Source: Paracoccaceae bacterium (GTDB lineage Bacteria; Pseudomonadota; Alphaproteobacteria; Rhodobacterales; Rhodobacteraceae). From it: a DNA stretch of 7,958 bases. Below, one piece after another: positions 1 through 5,208 of the stretch. Under the pieces are notes generated by a model. It saw nothing but the letters and a program-made list of their open reading frames with translations, ran no database searches and was not told the DNA's origin. The stretch lies in contig PXDM01000522.1 in assembly GCA_003565055.1 (NCBI GenBank), positions 1-7,958 of the forward strand. Reading direction: 5' to 3'. Both the position numbers and the translations under genes were made by a program. The stretch's first letter is position 1; each line of letters starts with the position of its first letter.

Positions 1-51
1 GATACCAGTTAGCCAGAGGACCCAAACCCGATACCAGTCCGCGCAGGCCAT
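1..51 (-). other. Possible 5' end of a divergent gene cut by the window edge
   Basis: On the minus strand an ATG at 51-49 opens a frame that runs off the left edge, giving 17 residues: MACADWYRVWVLWLTGI. They are aromatic and hydrophobic, like the start of a membrane segment. The same frame is also open upstream of this ATG, as far as position 234 opposite dtd, so the open frame may simply be an antisense shadow in GC-rich DNA. The ribosome-binding site is weak (an AGG about nine bases upstream). No family is recognisable from so few residues, so this is a tentative placeholder. Confidence 0.15.
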
Positions 52-84
52 CTCGTCGGCCTGGTTCCGCAGGTCTGGCCGATT

Positions 85-165
85 CGAACGTACGCGGTCC
101 AGCGCGTCAGCGAGGCGCGGGTCGAGGTCGCGGGCGAAACGGTCGGTCAATGTCGCGCCGGGCTC
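85..165 (+). other. In-frame upstream homology of dtd without a start codon
   Basis: The dtd reading frame continues upstream of the TTG at 166 and still looks like the family N-terminus. Codons 97-135 read VQRVSEARVEVAG, matching the usual beginning of D-aminoacyl-tRNA deacylases (M-x-A-x-I-Q-R-V-x-x-A-x-V). Aligning the conserved QRV puts the expected start codon at 85-87, but that codon is CGA. Back to the in-frame TAG at 10-12 there is no ATG, GTG or TTG; only ATT at 82, CTG at 61 and ATA at 31 are present. Either the start has been lost, a rare start such as ATT82 is used, or the leftmost ~95 bases are joined wrongly. QCR at 148-156 is also unlike the usual family residues here. Confidence 0.55.
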
Positions 166-528
166 TTGATCCTGATCTGCGCGATGCAGGGCGACACAGA
201 GGCCGAGGCGGAGCTTCTGGCGACCAAAATCCATAAGCTGCGAATTTTCCGCGATGGCGGCGGCAAGATGAATCTTGCGCTGAAAGACACCGGCGGGGCG
301 GCCCTGGTCGTCAGCCAGTTCACTCTGGCTGCAGACACACGCAGCGGCAATCGCCCCGGTTTTTCGCAAGCGGCCGCGCCAGAGGACGGCGCGCGTCTCT
401 ATCTGCATTTCGCTGCGTGCTTGCGTACGCTGGGTGTGACGGTCGAAACGGGTCAGTTCGGGGCCGAGATGGCAGTTCATCTGATCAATGACGGGCCAGT
501 GACGATCTGGCTCGACACCGCCGCGTGA
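166..528 (+). CDS. dtd: D-aminoacyl-tRNA deacylase (5' end uncertain)
   Basis: DTD hydrolyses the ester bond of D-amino acids (and of glycine mischarged on tRNA-Ala) attached to tRNA, keeping them out of protein synthesis. It acts as a cytoplasmic homodimer. The frame from TTG166 gives 120 residues and shows the family signatures: GKMNLAL at residues 33-39, SQFTLAADT at 50-58 with the active-site threonine region, NRPGFS at 62-67, and the Gly-cisPro motif NDGPVT at 108-113 near the C-terminus. The family is usually about 145 residues, and the missing ~27 residues are encoded in frame upstream without a normal start codon. TTG166 is the only ordinary start codon left, but a protein begun there would lack the first strand of the fold. 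The gene may therefore be non-functional or start at a rare codon. It converges on the HAD phosphatase gene. Family assignment is secure; start and activity are not. Confidence 0.85.
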   Translation: MILICAMQGDTEAEAELLATKIHKLRIFRDGGGKMNLALKDTGGAALVVSQFTLAADTRSGNRPGFSQAAAPEDGARLYLHFAACLRTLGVTVETGQFGAEMAVHLINDGPVTIWLDTAA

Positions 529-549
529 GCTTTTGGCCGCGACGGCGCA

Positions 550-568
550 AGGGGGCTGTCTGCCCCCT
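550..568 (+). terminator. Hairpin between convergent genes
   Basis: AGGGGGC at 550-556 pairs perfectly with GCCCCCT at 562-568 around a five-base loop (TGTCT). The stem is followed by CTTGTCCCTT, only mildly T-rich. It lies 21 bases after the dtd stop and is also placed to act on the opposing HAD phosphatase transcript. The stem is strong but no clean U-tract follows on either strand, so it is a plausible rather than a textbook terminator. Confidence 0.5.
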
Positions 569-589
569 CTTGTCCCTTCGGGCCAATTC

Positions 590-619
590 ACCCCCGAGGA
601 TATTTGGACAAAGATGAAA
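590..619. repeat. Putative dispersed intergenic element of Rhodobacterales
   Basis: The stretch begins with A then CCCCCGAGGATATTT and continues GGACAAAGATGAAA. From memory, near-identical strings occur many times between genes in Rhodobacterales genomes, commonly just after a G/C hairpin like the one at 550-568. Only one copy is present in this window, so the repeat status is recall rather than something shown here. It does not encode a protein. It lies within 11 bases of the HAD phosphatase stop codon. Confidence 0.35.
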
Positions 620-630
620 GACAGGCGGGA

Positions 631-1335
631 TCAGTCGGGCATCAGGAAGCCACGCAGATGGCCGATATCGGGGAGCACCAGGTCCGCGAAGGGGGCGAGC
701 GTTTCGGCGCGCGCAAGGCCGGTCAGGACACCGATCGTGGGCATGCCTGCCGCGCGGCCTGCGATCAGGTCATGCGTGCTGTCGCCAACCATGACAACAT
801 GTTCCGGCGCGATGCTTGCGCGCTCGGCAAAGCCCAGAAGCATGTCGGGCGCGGGTTTCGGCCTGTAGCCGCTGTCATATCCCAGAACATGCGCGAAACG
901 CTCGCGGATCCCGGCGCGCTGCAGATGCAACAGCGCCGCGGCTTCACTGTCGTTTGTCGCAACCCCCAGAACGCGCCCGGTGGCGCTGATCTGATCAAGA
1001 AGCGGGGCGAGCGGGAGCGGAGGAACCATTTCGGCGTTGCTGGCGCTCTCTTCCAGAAGCGCGGCGAGTTGTGAGCGGGTGAGGTCGGGCAGATGTGGCG
1101 TGAGAAGCGCCAGAGCATCCTCAAGTGTCCCCGCGATCAAAGGTGAGGCGGGATCGAATGACGCGCAGTCGATGTCATAACCCACAACCACTGCAAGCAC
1201 GCGTTTGCGCGCAGGATTGCCGCCGGACAGGCGGTCGAGCAAGCGATGTGTCGCACCAGACCAGCTCGAACTGAAATCGAAAAGGGTTCCATCCTTGTCG
1301 AAAAGCACGGCCCGCACATGGTCGAAATCAATCAT
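631..1335 (-). CDS. HAD-superfamily phosphatase, phosphoglycolate phosphatase-like
   Basis: This 234-residue protein carries all four HAD motifs. Motif I is DKDGT at residues 13-17, with nucleophile D13 and general acid D15. Motif II is T127 in VATNDS, motif III is K160 in RPKPAPD, and motif IV is GDSTHDL with D185 and D189 for Mg2+. Residues ~20-95 form a helical cap as in the Gph/phosphoglycolate phosphatase group. The likely reaction is hydrolysis of a small phosphate ester such as 2-phosphoglycolate, in the cytoplasm, but the substrate cannot be read from the sequence. ATG1335 is used; a GGGA just upstream is a weak ribosome-binding site. The gene follows the aldo/keto reductase by 48 bases on the same strand and is probably co-transcribed with it. 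A specific gph name is not justified. Confidence 0.88.
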   Translation of the reverse strand: MIDFDHVRAVLFDKDGTLFDFSSSWSGATHRLLDRLSGGNPARKRVLAVVVGYDIDCASFDPASPLIAGTLEDALALLTPHLPDLTRSQLAALLEESASNAEMVPPLPLAPLLDQISATGRVLGVATNDSEAAALLHLQRAGIRERFAHVLGYDSGYRPKPAPDMLLGFAERASIAPEHVVMVGDSTHDLIAGRAAGMPTIGVLTGLARAETLAPFADLVLPDIGHLRGFLMPD

Positions 1336-1383
1336 GGTTCCCGCTGTCCGTCAGGGTTTCGCAAAGCGCGCAGGCATGCGTGG

Positions 1384-2424
1384 TCAGTAGACCATCGGCA
1401 TCGCACGGTTCATCTGCTCGATGGCAGATTTCGCATCTTCAGGGATGTTCACCTCTTTCCCGGCCAGAAGATGCGCGAGTTGCTCAGCGCTCGTGGCGCC
1501 GATGATCGGCAAGGTGGGGACAGGTCGGGTCAGGGTCCATTGGATCGCCAGATGGATCGGATCAATCCCGAATTCATGCGCAATGGCGAGGTAGCCGGAC
1601 ACGGCTTCGAAGACGCGGCCAGTGATCCGGCCGCCCAGATCGGGACTGCGTTCGCGTCGCGAGCCATCAGGCGTCACATTGCCCGCATATTTGCCCGACA
1701 AGAGCCCTGCGGCGAGCGGGGAATAGGCGAGCAAGGGCAGATTTTCGTTCCAGCAGGCCTCGGCCATGTCGAGATCGAACAGCCGGCAGAGCAGGGAATA
1801 TTCGTTCTGGACACAGAGCATGCGCGGCAGCTCTTCGGCCCGCGCGAGCTGAAGCCATTGCGCGACCCCCCAGGCGCTTTCATTGGACAGCGCGATATGG
1901 CGGATCTTGCCTTGCGCGATCAGCTCCTGGGCGCAGAGCAGCACATCGCGCATATGTGCAAGCGTGGCGTCGCGGTCCTGCCCGGAAGGGTCGAAGCTCC
2001 AGTTCTTGCGGAAATGATAGGATCCGCGATTAGGCCAGTGCAGTTGATAGATATCGACGCAATCAATCTGCAAACGCCTCAGCGAATCGTCAACAGCCGC
2101 GCGCATCCGTTCAGCGCTGATCGGCCGGCCGTCCTTGACCGCGTTCGAGCCCGCACCCGTGATCTTCGTCGCCACGATCAGGTCTTGCGGTTTGCGCGCC
2201 TTGATCCAGCGACCGATGATTTCCTCAGTGCGCCCGGCAGTTTCGAGACGCACCGGATTGACCGGATACATCTCGGCGGCATCAAGAAAATTGATCCCGG
2301 CCTCCATCGCCATGTCGAGCTGGCGATGCGCATCAGTTTCATCTGTCTGGCTGCCATAGGTCATGGTGCCAAGACAGTAATCGGACACCACAAGCTCCGA
2401 CTGGCCGAATTTGCGTTTCTTCAT
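1384..2424 (-). CDS. Aldo/keto reductase, Tas-like
   Basis: This 346-residue NAD(P)H-dependent aldo/keto reductase is a cytoplasmic TIM barrel that reduces aldehydes or ketones. The catalytic tetrad is visible: D48 (in NFLDAAEMYP), Y53, K87 (VATKITG) and H129 (YQLHWPNR). The cofactor side carries SNESAWG at 180-186, QNEYSLL at 206-212 and the late IIGATS at 307-312. Length and landmarks (LGTMTYG, AEMYPV, LHWP, SNE, LLAYSPLAAG) match E. coli Tas, also 346 residues, better than the short-chain classes. The substrate is unknown. The start ATG2424 has GAGGGG about seven bases upstream. The I78 lipoprotein gene lies 66 bases upstream and the HAD phosphatase 48 bases downstream, both on the same strand. 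A GGATA-N5-TATCC dyad lies just before the gene. Confidence 0.92.
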   Translation of the reverse strand: MKKRKFGQSELVVSDYCLGTMTYGSQTDETDAHRQLDMAMEAGINFLDAAEMYPVNPVRLETAGRTEEIIGRWIKARKPQDLIVATKITGAGSNAVKDGRPISAERMRAAVDDSLRRLQIDCVDIYQLHWPNRGSYHFRKNWSFDPSGQDRDATLAHMRDVLLCAQELIAQGKIRHIALSNESAWGVAQWLQLARAEELPRMLCVQNEYSLLCRLFDLDMAEACWNENLPLLAYSPLAAGLLSGKYAGNVTPDGSRRERSPDLGGRITGRVFEAVSGYLAIAHEFGIDPIHLAIQWTLTRPVPTLPIIGATSAEQLAHLLAGKEVNIPEDAKSAIEQMNRAMPMVY

Positions 2425-2443
2425 GATCTGCCCCTCGGGTCTT

Positions 2444-2458
2444 GGATACTCTCTATCC
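2444..2458. promoter_or_regulatory. Inverted repeat upstream of the aldo/keto reductase
   Basis: GGATA (2444-2448) and TATCC (2454-2458) form a perfect five-base dyad with a CTCTC spacer, 19 bases before the aldo/keto reductase start codon. A second small palindrome, CCTAGG, overlaps its upstream edge (2457-2462). The position suits an operator for a dimeric regulator, and aldo/keto reductase genes are often controlled by nearby or distant regulators. No regulator gene is adjacent and a five-base arm can occur by chance, so this is weak evidence. Confidence 0.25.
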
Positions 2459-2490
2459 TAGGTCATTTTTCGTGCAGGAAAACCAGCGAT

Positions 2491-2772
2491 TTATCCGCAA
2501 AAGATGCGCGTGATGATGCCATTGGCATCATGCTGCACGTTCAGGCGGTCGGAGCGGTAATCCATGGTCACGGCCGTGCCCGGGCCGATGATGCGCTTGG
2601 GCTCGGGCAGTTGCGTCTGATCAAGCGTCGAGAGCCGCTGACCCACGGAGCCTTGCAAATCTGGTGCGATGCAGCTTGGCGGTTGATCGGTCATCTGCTC
2701 CTCTCCGGTGGGGGCCGTTTGACAGGCTGCGAGGGCCAACAGGCCCGCAGCAATGAAACTGTTCCGCATCAT
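2491..2772 (-). CDS. I78-family peptidase inhibitor, predicted lipoprotein
   Basis: This 93-residue protein has a signal peptide (MMRNS, then a hydrophobic run) ending in a lipobox L14-A-A-C17, so the mature protein should be lipid-anchored at C17. The rest matches the I78 inhibitor pattern: VGQRL at 43-47, a LPEPKRIIGPG loop around 55-65, AVTMDYR at 67-73, DRLNV at 75-79 and the closing GIITRIFCG. C34 and C92 are placed to form the family's disulfide. I78 proteins inhibit serine proteases such as elastase and subtilisin; the real target here is unknown. The ATG at 2772 is preceded by GGAGGG six bases upstream, favouring it over the adjacent second ATG. The gene diverges from imuA and leads the minus-strand group with the aldo/keto reductase. 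Confidence 0.85.
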   Translation of the reverse strand: MMRNSFIAAGLLALAACQTAPTGEEQMTDQPPSCIAPDLQGSVGQRLSTLDQTQLPEPKRIIGPGTAVTMDYRSDRLNVQHDANGIITRIFCG

Positions 2773-2856
2773 ACTGATCCCTCCATGTCATCTGAATGAC
2801 GTGGTAGCAAGTTTCCGGTCTCGCCGCATCCTGTTTTTCCGCGCAGCGCCATGCAC

Positions 2857-2885
2857 TTGCCCGAGTGGCTGTATTTTGCTAGTTT
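2857..2885 (+). promoter_or_regulatory. Predicted promoter of imuA
   Basis: TTGCCC (2857-2862) and TAGTTT (2880-2885) are separated by exactly 17 bases, a reasonable sigma-70 pair. Transcription would start near 2892, inside the LexA box, leaving a leader of about 16 bases that contains AGGA before ATG2908. The upstream in-frame ATG at 2851 overlaps this promoter and is therefore unlikely to be the real start of imuA. Confidence 0.5.
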
Positions 2886-2886
2886 A

Positions 2887-2901
2887 GAACAAATCAGGAA
2901 C
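2887..2901 (+). promoter_or_regulatory. LexA (SOS) box
   Basis: GAAC (2887-2890), seven bases (AAATCAG), GAAC (2898-2901). This is the exact reverse complement of GTTC-N7-GTTC, the direct-repeat operator bound by LexA in alphaproteobacteria. It begins right after the predicted -10 hexamer, covers the expected transcription start, and overlaps the imuA ribosome-binding site, so bound LexA would block transcription directly. The neighbouring gene belongs to a known SOS family, which makes a chance match unlikely. Confidence 0.75.
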
Positions 2902-2907
2902 TGTGGA

Positions 2908-3561
2908 ATGCGTCACGAGACCAAGATTTACGGCACAGAGGCTGCGCCGCTGTCGCTGGCGGGCATCCTGCAGCTCCGGCTTGGCCGGGCGCATGAATTA
3001 TGCGGGCCGGCGCGGCGTCTGCTGGCGCTCTGGGCGCTGGCCGCTGTGCAGGGTCCGGTCTTGTGGATCAGACCGCGTTGGGACCCTGACAGGCTGGCGC
3101 CCACTGGCATGGCTCCGTGGATCAATCCGGAGCGGTTGATCCTGCTCGATGTCGCGCGTGACGCGGACGCCTTGGCCTGCGCGGAAGAGGCGTTGCGTTC
3201 TGGCGCAATGGCCGGGGTCGTGATGGAACTCTCTGGCCCGCCCCTCCTGACCCCGCTGCGCCGCCTGCATCTGGCCGCCGAGACAGGCTATGCGTGCCGC
3301 AGCGCATCCGGGCTGCTGGGATTGTTGCTGACCCCGGAAGAAGGCGGCACTGCGGGGGTCGAAAGCCGCTGGCATTTGGCCCCCTGCCCTGCGCAAGTGG
3401 CCGTGCAACCGATCACGCCATCCTGGACGCTGCGCCGATTGCGCGCCCGCATGGCGCCCCAGGCGGCCTGGACGATCACCGAAGGTCACGGCAATGAAAT
3501 CACACTGGGTCCTCGCGCGCGCTTGCATGCGCGCTGCAGCCCGACGCTCTGCCCTGTGTGA
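2908..3561 (+). CDS. imuA: ImuA-like SOS mutagenesis protein
   Basis: ImuA is a RecA-related protein lacking recombinase activity that works with ImuB (inactive Y-family polymerase) and DnaE2 in damage-induced translesion synthesis. From ATG2908 the protein is 217 residues. It shows the layout of Rhodobacterales ImuA: RAHELCGPARR at 27-37 where RecA has its P-loop (no GxxxxGKT here), GPVLWIRP at 49-56, NPERLILLDV at 73-82, ALACAEEALRSGA at 88-100, TPLRRLHLAAETG at 115-127, and LGLLLTPEEGG...GVESRW at 137-155. The longer frame from ATG2851 is rejected because it would begin inside the promoter; AGGA seven to eight bases before 2908 serves as ribosome-binding site. A LexA box lies immediately upstream. 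Unusually, no imuB or dnaE2 follows; a tRNA gene does. The family call rests on pattern recognition of a weakly conserved protein. Confidence 0.78.
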   Translation: MRHETKIYGTEAAPLSLAGILQLRLGRAHELCGPARRLLALWALAAVQGPVLWIRPRWDPDRLAPTGMAPWINPERLILLDVARDADALACAEEALRSGAMAGVVMELSGPPLLTPLRRLHLAAETGYACRSASGLLGLLLTPEEGGTAGVESRWHLAPCPAQVAVQPITPSWTLRRLRARMAPQAAWTITEGHGNEITLGPRARLHARCSPTLCPV

Positions 3562-3674
3562 TCGAGATCATATCGGCGGCTCGCCCAATCGCACGCGTTT
3601 GCGAAGCGATCCGATGCATGACGGCGAAAGAGGCTCTTGCGCTGGCCTTTGCGCCGGAGTATTCAACCTCAGGT

Positions 3675-3749
3675 GCGGATGTAGCTCAGGGGTAGAGCTT
3701 CTGCTTCCCAAGCAGACGGTCGCGCGTTCGAATCGCGTCATCCGCTCCA
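3675..3749 (+). tRNA. tRNA-Gly (anticodon CCC)
   Basis: A complete cloverleaf can be folded by hand. The acceptor stem GCGGATG (3675-3681) pairs with CATCCGC (3739-3745). The D stem is GCTC/GAGC (3684-3687 with 3695-3698). The anticodon stem TCTGC/GCAGA (3700-3704 with 3712-3716) holds the loop TTCCCAA, with anticodon CCC at 3707-3709. The T arm is GCGCG/CGCGT with loop TTCGAAT at 3727-3733. Discriminator T3746 is typical of bacterial tRNA-Gly, and CCA is encoded at 3747-3749. It reads GGG codons. The gene stands alone, 113 bases after imuA. Confidence 0.96.
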
Positions 3750-3787
3750 TTTTCAATCCATAGATTATGATTGCGTCACCGTATACC

Positions 3788-3805
3788 AGCGCAGGTGACT
3801 GCGCT
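3788..3805. terminator. Hairpin downstream of tRNA-Gly
   Basis: AGCGCAG (3788-3794) and CTGCGCT (3799-3805) form a perfect seven-base stem with a GTGA loop, 38 bases past the tRNA CCA end. No T-run follows, only TTGATG. It may end tRNA transcription or help set the 3' end of the opposing ssb transcript. The stem is seen directly; its function is inferred. Confidence 0.35.
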
Positions 3806-3870
3806 TGATGCGGAAACGGTTACAGGTCAGTCGAAGGAAACCCCGACGAGCTTTCCCGTTACGCAAGACC

Positions 3871-3889
3871 CGGCCCCTTGGCAGGGCCG
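3871..3889 (-). terminator. Second hairpin after ssb
   Basis: CGGCCC (3871-3876) pairs with GGGCCG (3884-3889) around a seven-base loop. It lies beyond the stronger 3904-3928 hairpin in the direction of ssb transcription, so the ssb message would carry two G/C hairpins in tandem. No clear U-tract follows. Confidence 0.3.
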
Positions 3890-3903
3890 CACCAGAGTTG
3901 CGC

Positions 3904-3928
3904 GCGCCGCGCGTGATAAGCGCGGCGC
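3904..3928 (-). terminator. Strong hairpin just after ssb
   Basis: A perfect nine-base, all-G/C stem (GCGCCGCGC with GCGCGGCGC) encloses the seven-base loop GTGATAA. It starts seven bases past the ssb stop codon on the minus strand. There is no downstream U-run, so it would act either as a non-canonical terminator or as a 3'-end stabiliser of the ssb message. Confidence 0.45.
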
Positions 3929-3935
3929 CGCTCAC

Positions 3936-4412
3936 TCAGAACGGGATCTCGTCATCCATATCCGCAGGCGCAGAAGGTGCAGAGCTGCCATAGCTGGAGG
4001 AATAGCCCTGATCGCGGCTGTATCCACCGCCGCCACCGCCGCCGCTGCCACCACCTTCGCCACGTCCATCCAGCATCGTCAGCGTCCCGCCGATCCCGGC
4101 CACGACAACATCGGTCGAATAGCGATCCTGCCCGCTCTGGTCCTGCCATTTGCGGGTCTGAAGGCTGCCCTCGACATAAATCTTGGAGCCTTTCTTGAGA
4201 TATTGCTCAGCCACGCGCACCAAACCGTCACCGCGCAAAACGACATTATGCCATTCGGTGCGCTCGCGCTGTTCCCCGCTGGCCTTGTCGCGCCAGCGCT
4301 CTGATGTGGCGATGCGCAGGTTGCAGATCTTGCCGCCATCAGGAAAGGTCCGCACTTCCGGGTCGCGCCCCAGATTGCCGATGAGAATGACCTTGTTTAC
4401 CGATCCCGCCAT
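3936..4412 (-). CDS. ssb: Single-stranded DNA-binding protein
   Basis: SSB is a homotetramer that coats single-stranded DNA during replication, recombination and repair and recruits partner proteins through its acidic tail. The 158-residue product begins MAGSVNKVILIGNLGRDPEV, the standard OB-fold start. Tryptophans W40, W54 and W89 sit where E. coli SSB stacks on DNA bases. The OB fold runs to about residue 114, followed by a glycine-rich linker with a run of seven glycines (124-130) and a Ser/Tyr-rich stretch. The tail ends MDDEIPF, a close variant of the canonical DDDIPF partner-docking tip. The ATG at 4412 has AAGGGGG shortly upstream. It diverges from the lytic transglycosylase gene. No GAAC-N7-GAAC box was found in front of it, so SOS control is not evident here. 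Confidence 0.97.
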   Translation of the reverse strand: MAGSVNKVILIGNLGRDPEVRTFPDGGKICNLRIATSERWRDKASGEQRERTEWHNVVLRGDGLVRVAEQYLKKGSKIYVEGSLQTRKWQDQSGQDRYSTDVVVAGIGGTLTMLDGRGEGGGSGGGGGGGYSRDQGYSSSYGSSAPSAPADMDDEIPF

Positions 4413-4551
4413 GATGGCCCCCTTGCCTTTTTCGTCGAATGTGTCGCGAATCCGCGTGTCTCACGGCTCTACAACATCGCAACAGCGTTAAGAAGTGGTT
4501 AGCGCGACATTCCGGGGCAGGATATCGCAAGGGCTGGAAAAAAACACGAAA

Positions 4552-4557
4552 TATGAT
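4552..4557 (+). promoter_or_regulatory. Candidate -10 element of the lytic transglycosylase gene
   Basis: TATGAT differs from the TATAAT consensus at one base and lies 36 bases before ATG4594, a suitable distance for a short leader. No convincing -35 hexamer is seen 16-18 bases upstream (the region reads CAAGGGC). The rest of the 181-base gap to the divergent ssb gene contains no recognisable operator. Confidence 0.3.
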
Positions 4558-4593
4558 ACACAATGCCGGAAAACACCTGCAGGGACAGCGATA

Positions 4594-5208
4594 ATGCGGA
4601 ATATCTGGGTGCTCGGCACAGCTCTCGCGCTGGCATTTCCATGCTCTTCGACCTTTGCGCAGGGGTTGAACCTGTCTCGATCTGACGCTTCAAACACACG
4701 CGTTGATGCGATGCGCGCTGCAAGCCATGTGATTGATGGGCGGATGTCGCAGCAATATTCCGCATCGGCCCGGCTCTTGCCCCAGTCGAATACAGACCAG
4801 CGCGATGCTCAACCGACGATCCCGCGCTATGCCGGGTCTTATCGCGGCGAATATGTGGAACTTGCGCGCGCCGCTGCCAGACGCCATGCGATCCCGGAGG
4901 AGTTGTTCCTGCGCCTCGTCCATCAGGAAAGCCGCTGGAACCCCGGCGCGGTTTCGCACAAAGGCGCAATCGGTCTGGCGCAACTGATGCCCGGCACCGC
5001 GCAGATGCTCCGCGTGAACCCGAATGACCCGCGCCAGAATCTCGATGGGGGCGCGCGGTATCTGCGTATGATGTATGATAAATTCGGCTCCTGGAACCTC
5101 GCACTCGCCGCCTATAATGCCGGTCCTGGCGCTGTGGAACGCCATGGCGGCATCCCGCCCTTCCGCGAAACCCGTGATTATGTGCGCATTATCCTCGGAT
5201 CCGGCTAA
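4594..5208 (+). CDS. Secreted lytic transglycosylase (SLT domain)
   Basis: Lytic transglycosylases cut the MurNAc-GlcNAc bond of peptidoglycan and form 1,6-anhydro-MurNAc ends, in the periplasm. The 204-residue protein from ATG4594 has a signal peptide (MRN, hydrophobic core 4-16, likely cleavage after FA at about 22), then a variable linker to about residue 85. The SLT/goose-lysozyme-like domain follows at 86-200. It shows catalytic E112 in HQESRWNP, GAIGLAQLMPGTA at 124-136, the NLDGGARYL region at 149-157, AYNAGPGAV at 173-181 and a late Y196. ATG4594 is chosen because AGGGA lies eight bases upstream and the signal peptide begins there; the frame is open upstream to 4495 but that segment is not signal-like. 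The protein is short for this class and has no extra binding domain. It diverges from ssb. Confidence 0.93.
   Translation: MRNIWVLGTALALAFPCSSTFAQGLNLSRSDASNTRVDAMRAASHVIDGRMSQQYSASARLLPQSNTDQRDAQPTIPRYAGSYRGEYVELARAAARRHAIPEELFLRLVHQESRWNPGAVSHKGAIGLAQLMPGTAQMLRVNPNDPRQNLDGGARYLRMMYDKFGSWNLALAAYNAGPGAVERHGGIPPFRETRDYVRIILGSG

Noticed and set aside
604..1074. A 156-codon + strand frame opposite the HAD phosphatase gene
   Set aside because: The minus strand encodes all four HAD motifs through the same region, so this is a shadow frame.
1246..2799. A 517-codon open frame on the + strand across the aldo/keto reductase and I78 genes
   Set aside because: It is the antisense shadow of two well-supported minus-strand genes in GC-rich DNA. 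Its product has no recognisable domain or sensible composition, and it lacks a convincing ribosome-binding site.
2851..2907. Upstream extension of imuA to the ATG at 2851
   Set aside because: The 19 extra codons cover the predicted promoter and the LexA box, and do not resemble the start of the family. ATG2908 with AGGA upstream is better.
3675..3749. The tRNA-Gly gene as an integration site for a mobile element
   Set aside because: No duplicated tRNA 3' segment, integrase gene or change in base composition is seen on either side within the window.
3494..3763. An 89-codon + strand frame spanning the imuA end and the tRNA gene
   Set aside because: It starts inside imuA, runs through a complete tRNA gene and has no recognisable protein features.
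4495..4593. Upstream extension of the lytic transglycosylase
   Set aside because: The extra 33 codons are not signal-peptide-like, whereas ATG4594 has a good ribosome-binding site and begins a clear signal peptide.
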